DNA of 17,194 bases, taken from contig JAQVNR010000024.1 of assembly GCA_028703035.1 (NCBI GenBank), forward strand, positions 1 through 17,194, read 5' to 3'. This stretch comes from Bacilli bacterium. GTDB taxonomy: Bacteria > Bacillota_I > Bacilli_A > RF39 > UBA660. The notes beneath the pieces were generated by a model. The model did no database searches. It saw nothing but the letters and a program-made list of their open reading frames with translations, and was not told the DNA's origin. The translations under genes were made by a program, and so were the position numbers. Shown piece by piece: positions 15,380 through 17,194 of the stretch. Position 1 is the first letter of the stretch. Every line of letters begins with the position of its first letter.

Positions 15380-16162
15380 TTATAAATATAATTCCATCAT
15401 TAATAAATAATAATCGATTTTATCTTTATTTTCTTCAATCCCAATTTTTTTGTAAAATTCTTTAGTAAAGTGCTCGCCATAATTTCTGATAATCGATTTT
15501 ATTACAATTGCTATATCAAACCATTTTTCAGCTATTCCGCATTCACCGACATCAATAAATCCTAAAAATTTATTATCTGATGCAAATATATTTGGTAAAC
15601 TAGTATCTCCATACGAAAAATATAGCTCATCTTCAGCTAATTTTTTGTTTTCTAATAAATATTTATATATATTATCAAGTGACCCAAATTTCTTTAAAGT
15701 AGCTGAGCTTATATTATTTTTATTTATTAAACCATTATCAATATTATATTTTATCAGCTTAAGCTTATAATCTAAATCAACTTTAAAAGGACAATCCTTA
15801 ATATCGACTTTATATATTTGTTTAAAAGCATCTACTATTATTGGAATTCCTTCATTTGGATTTTCTAAATAATAATCTGAACATAACATTTCTCCAAGTA
15901 AAGCTTCAGTTATTAAATACTCTACTCCAGCTTCTTTTTTATATAAAATAGCCTCAGGAACTTTTATTTTACCCTTTAACCACTTTAATTTTTCATACTC
16001 AGAAGTTAAAACACCTTCATCAGCTATTTTTAAAAAGTAAATTTTATTACTTTTTTCTATTCTGATAATTTGGGAATTAGAACAGCCAATGTTTATTTCT
16101 GTAAGATTAGCGTCTTTTATAAAATTTTCTATTTGTTTAATTATTTTATATTTAAATTTCAT
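15380..16162 (-). CDS. APH(3')-like aminoglycoside phosphotransferase family protein
   Basis: A 260-residue small-molecule kinase that resembles the APH(3') family along its whole length. Lys45 in IYFLKIADEG is the ATP-binding lysine; the catalytic loop is FSYGDTSLPNIF with Asp186 and Asn191; Asp204 lies in GFIDVGECGIAEKWFDIA; and the C-terminus KIDYYLLMMELYL matches the YYILLDELF ending of APH(3')-IIIa. The usual HGD is YGD (Tyr184), but the catalytic Asp, metal-binding Asn and Asp remain, so the enzyme is probably active. The start follows AAGG 5-6 bases upstream and lies 12 bases after the second pyrophosphatase-like gene. It may phosphorylate an aminoglycoside or an unrelated hydroxylated metabolite; resistance is not demonstrated. 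Confidence 0.88.
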   Translation of the reverse strand: MKFKYKIIKQIENFIKDANLTEINIGCSNSQIIRIEKSNKIYFLKIADEGVLTSEYEKLKWLKGKIKVPEAILYKKEAGVEYLITEALLGEMLCSDYYLENPNEGIPIIVDAFKQIYKVDIKDCPFKVDLDYKLKLIKYNIDNGLINKNNISSATLKKFGSLDNIYKYLLENKKLAEDELYFSYGDTSLPNIFASDNKFLGFIDVGECGIAEKWFDIAIVIKSIIRNYGEHFTKEFYKKIGIEENKDKIDYYLLMMELYL

Positions 16163-16174
16163 TTTAACCTTAAT

Positions 16175-16516
16175 TTATTTTCTAATGATCACTGATGCAA
16201 ACCATTTTTCTTGAAACTCAGTTAAGGCTCTTATTTGCTCATCTGTATAATTAACACCGTTTGGAACAACTACAAGTTTATCATCATTATCATCAGTTCG
16301 GTGAATTATAGCGATGCACTCTCCAGTAAACTCTGATATAGGCTCAAAAACTCCTATTACATAGGCATCTAATTCTTCTCCATCTCCACTTACAGTATTA
16401 GGAATATACCCATAATTAACAGGATATATAAATCCATGTTTTGGATGTTTAGAGCCAAGCTCACGGTCTATTCTTACCACTACTTCTTTTCCTAAAAATA
16501 TTTTTGAATCTAACAT
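16175..16516 (-). CDS. Small inorganic-pyrophosphatase-family protein, copy 2
   Basis: A 113-residue paralog of the protein at 5231-5572, differing at 12 positions. It keeps HPKHGFIYPVNYGYIPNT and has DGEELDAYVIGVFEP, closer to the family signature than copy 1 (NEEELDAY). The frame remains open to 16570, but that extension is the tail of the NUDIX remnant read out of frame. ATG at 16516 is the start because AAGGAG lies 7 bases before it and it aligns with copy 1. It follows a broken NUDIX gene and lies 12 bases before the APH-like gene. Because its NUDIX partner is dead here while the PPase is intact, it may be kept for its own activity. Confidence 0.8.
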   Translation of the reverse strand: MLDSKIFLGKEVVVRIDRELGSKHPKHGFIYPVNYGYIPNTVSGDGEELDAYVIGVFEPISEFTGECIAIIHRTDDNDDKLVVVPNGVNYTDEQIRALTEFQEKWFASVIIRK

Positions 16517-16532
16517 AATAATCTCCTTCTCT

Positions 16533-17006
16533 ATTAATTTTATAAATTTTAAATAATTCCAGCATTTCAATAGCTATTTTATTACTCTTTTTAACATTAT
16601 TAAGAGGAATATATCTAAGTTCAAAATTACCATCTTTTTCGTGTATAGTATAATTTGTATTATTTAAATTTGGAACTTCATCAGTTCTAACTTCATAATA
16701 ATAAATTTCTGTTTTACGATTTTGGCCTTTTTCCGGATAATCTTTATAATATCCTAATGCAGAAGCAAAGGGCTTTAAATTTTTAAGATTTAAGTTTATA
16801 CCTGTTTCTTCAATTATTTCTCTATTTAAAGTCTCTATTAATTGTTCTCCTCTTCAACATGACTTCCTGGGAACTGATAATTATTATGCGAATAAGCAAG
16901 AAGAATTTCCTCCTTAGAATTAATTAATAATATTTTTACTCTTTTAAACAATTTCAGTTATTTCTTTATCTTTTAGATTGTTTTTATTTTTTATTATTTT
17001 TCTTAT
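16533..17006 (-). pseudogene. Decayed NUDIX hydrolase, copy of 5591-6094
   Basis: The reading frame of the intact NUDIX gene can be followed through this segment, but with several lesions. The start codon is ATA at 17004-17006 instead of ATG. One extra T turns EIVKRVK into EIV-stop. A missing base after HVEE shifts the frame inside the Nudix box. A deletion removes the dozen residues equivalent to EILEYNAKVDN. The second Gly of the GG before HVEE is also Ser. The C-terminal part, from EQLIETLNRE through NLKNLKPFA to EMLELFKIYKIN, remains clearly related to the intact copy. The original stop is lost, so that frame runs on into the next gene. It cannot encode a functional enzyme. Confidence 0.85.
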
Positions 17007-17026
17007 TATTTTTCTTATTATTTTTC
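16991..17026. repeat. 12-bp tandem repeat, three copies
   Basis: TTATTATTTTTC occurs three times in a row without mismatch at 16991-17026. It covers the position of the lost NUDIX start codon. The intact copy has only one unit there, so the array expanded after the module was duplicated. Twelve bases equal four codons, so expansion would not itself change frame. Confidence 0.8.
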
Positions 17027-17070
17027 TTTTTATTAAAGTAAAAAACAAAAGAATATCCTAATTCATATAT

Positions 17071-17194
17071 TTATAATAAATATTTTTTTAAAACTCTTTC
17101 TAATTCTTTTATTTCAATTGGCTTTCCTAAATAGTCATCAAAGCCAGCATTTATATATTTTACTTTTGAATCTGTTTCAACGTCTGCTGTTAAA
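17071..17194 (-). CDS. C-terminal end of a third hybrid kinase copy
   Basis: The 40 codons inside the window read LTADVETDSKVKYINAG, FDDYLGKPIEIKELERVLKKYLL and stop, the last part of a receiver domain with its conserved Thr and Lys. They align with the end of the intact kinase (VLTADVEANSKEKYLRAGYDDYLGK) but with several substitutions, so this copy is older or comes from a diverged paralog. The non-coding bases just after the stop are shared as well. The gene continues beyond the window edge; whether it is intact cannot be seen. Confidence 0.8.
   Translation of the reverse strand, partial: LTADVETDSKVKYINAGFDDYLGKPIEIKELERVLKKYLL

Larger units (their letters stand above)
16175..17006 (-). 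repeat. NUDIX-pyrophosphatase module, copy B2
   Basis: Second copy of 5231-6094, same orientation and gene order. The pyrophosphatase-like part is intact; the NUDIX part carries a lost start codon, two frameshifts and a deletion. It is inserted between the third kinase copy and the APH-like gene. Confidence 0.85.

Overview
The window is very AT-rich DNA from a low-GC Bacillota. Strong AAGGAG-type ribosome binding sites, TATAAT -10 boxes and a recognisable N-terminal piece of the endospore coat ATPase SpoIVA point to a spore-forming or formerly spore-forming lineage. The finer taxonomy (Bacilli/Erysipelotrichia-like or clostridial) cannot be fixed from this sequence. Every gene but one is on the minus strand. 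No IS transposase, integrase, tRNA, rRNA or CRISPR array was recognised, and no stretch longer than about 130 bases lacks either a gene or a gene remnant.

Layout, left to right (transcription mostly right to left). 1-3.6 kb: start of an unknown gene, a truncated spoIVA, a frameshifted AAA/DUF4143 ATPase and a heavily broken ABC-F ATPase. 3.8-7.0 kb: an intact alpha/beta hydrolase, a broken GNAT acetyltransferase, then a cluster of a small inorganic-pyrophosphatase-like protein and three successive NUDIX genes (one with an internal deletion). 7.1-11.6 kb: an apparent operon behind a good promoter at 11568-11596, holding a 47-codon ORF, a PlsC-type acyltransferase, a 7-TM hybrid histidine kinase, a histidine phosphatase and an overlapping, frameshifted glycosyltransferase. 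11.7-12.1 kb: the only plus-strand gene, a decayed NUDIX. 12.1-17.2 kb: a truncated second copy of the hybrid kinase, a PEP-synthase/rifampin-phosphotransferase-like enzyme, a truncated RsgA, an APH(3')-like kinase, a second pyrophosphatase-like gene, a second and broken NUDIX, and the end of a third kinase copy.

Two themes dominate. The first is duplication followed by decay. A roughly 990-bp kinase segment occurs at 8663-9652 and 12100-13090, with a third related copy entering at 17071. The NUDIX-pyrophosphatase pair occurs at 5231-6094 and 16175-17006. At least ten loci are truncated, frameshifted, internally deleted or carry nonsense codons. The second theme is gene content. Phosphoryl- and pyrophosphate-handling enzymes and small-molecule modification families are unusually concentrated: five NUDIX loci, two pyrophosphatase-like genes, a phosphohistidine phosphotransferase, an aminoglycoside-kinase-like enzyme, a histidine phosphatase, plus GNAT and ABC-F remnants. 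This looks like a fast-turnover accessory region of resistance or house-cleaning genes, but no substrate can be named from sequence. Several frameshifts sit in short homopolymers, so part of the apparent decay could be sequencing error. The nonsense codons, internal deletions and truncations cannot be explained that way.
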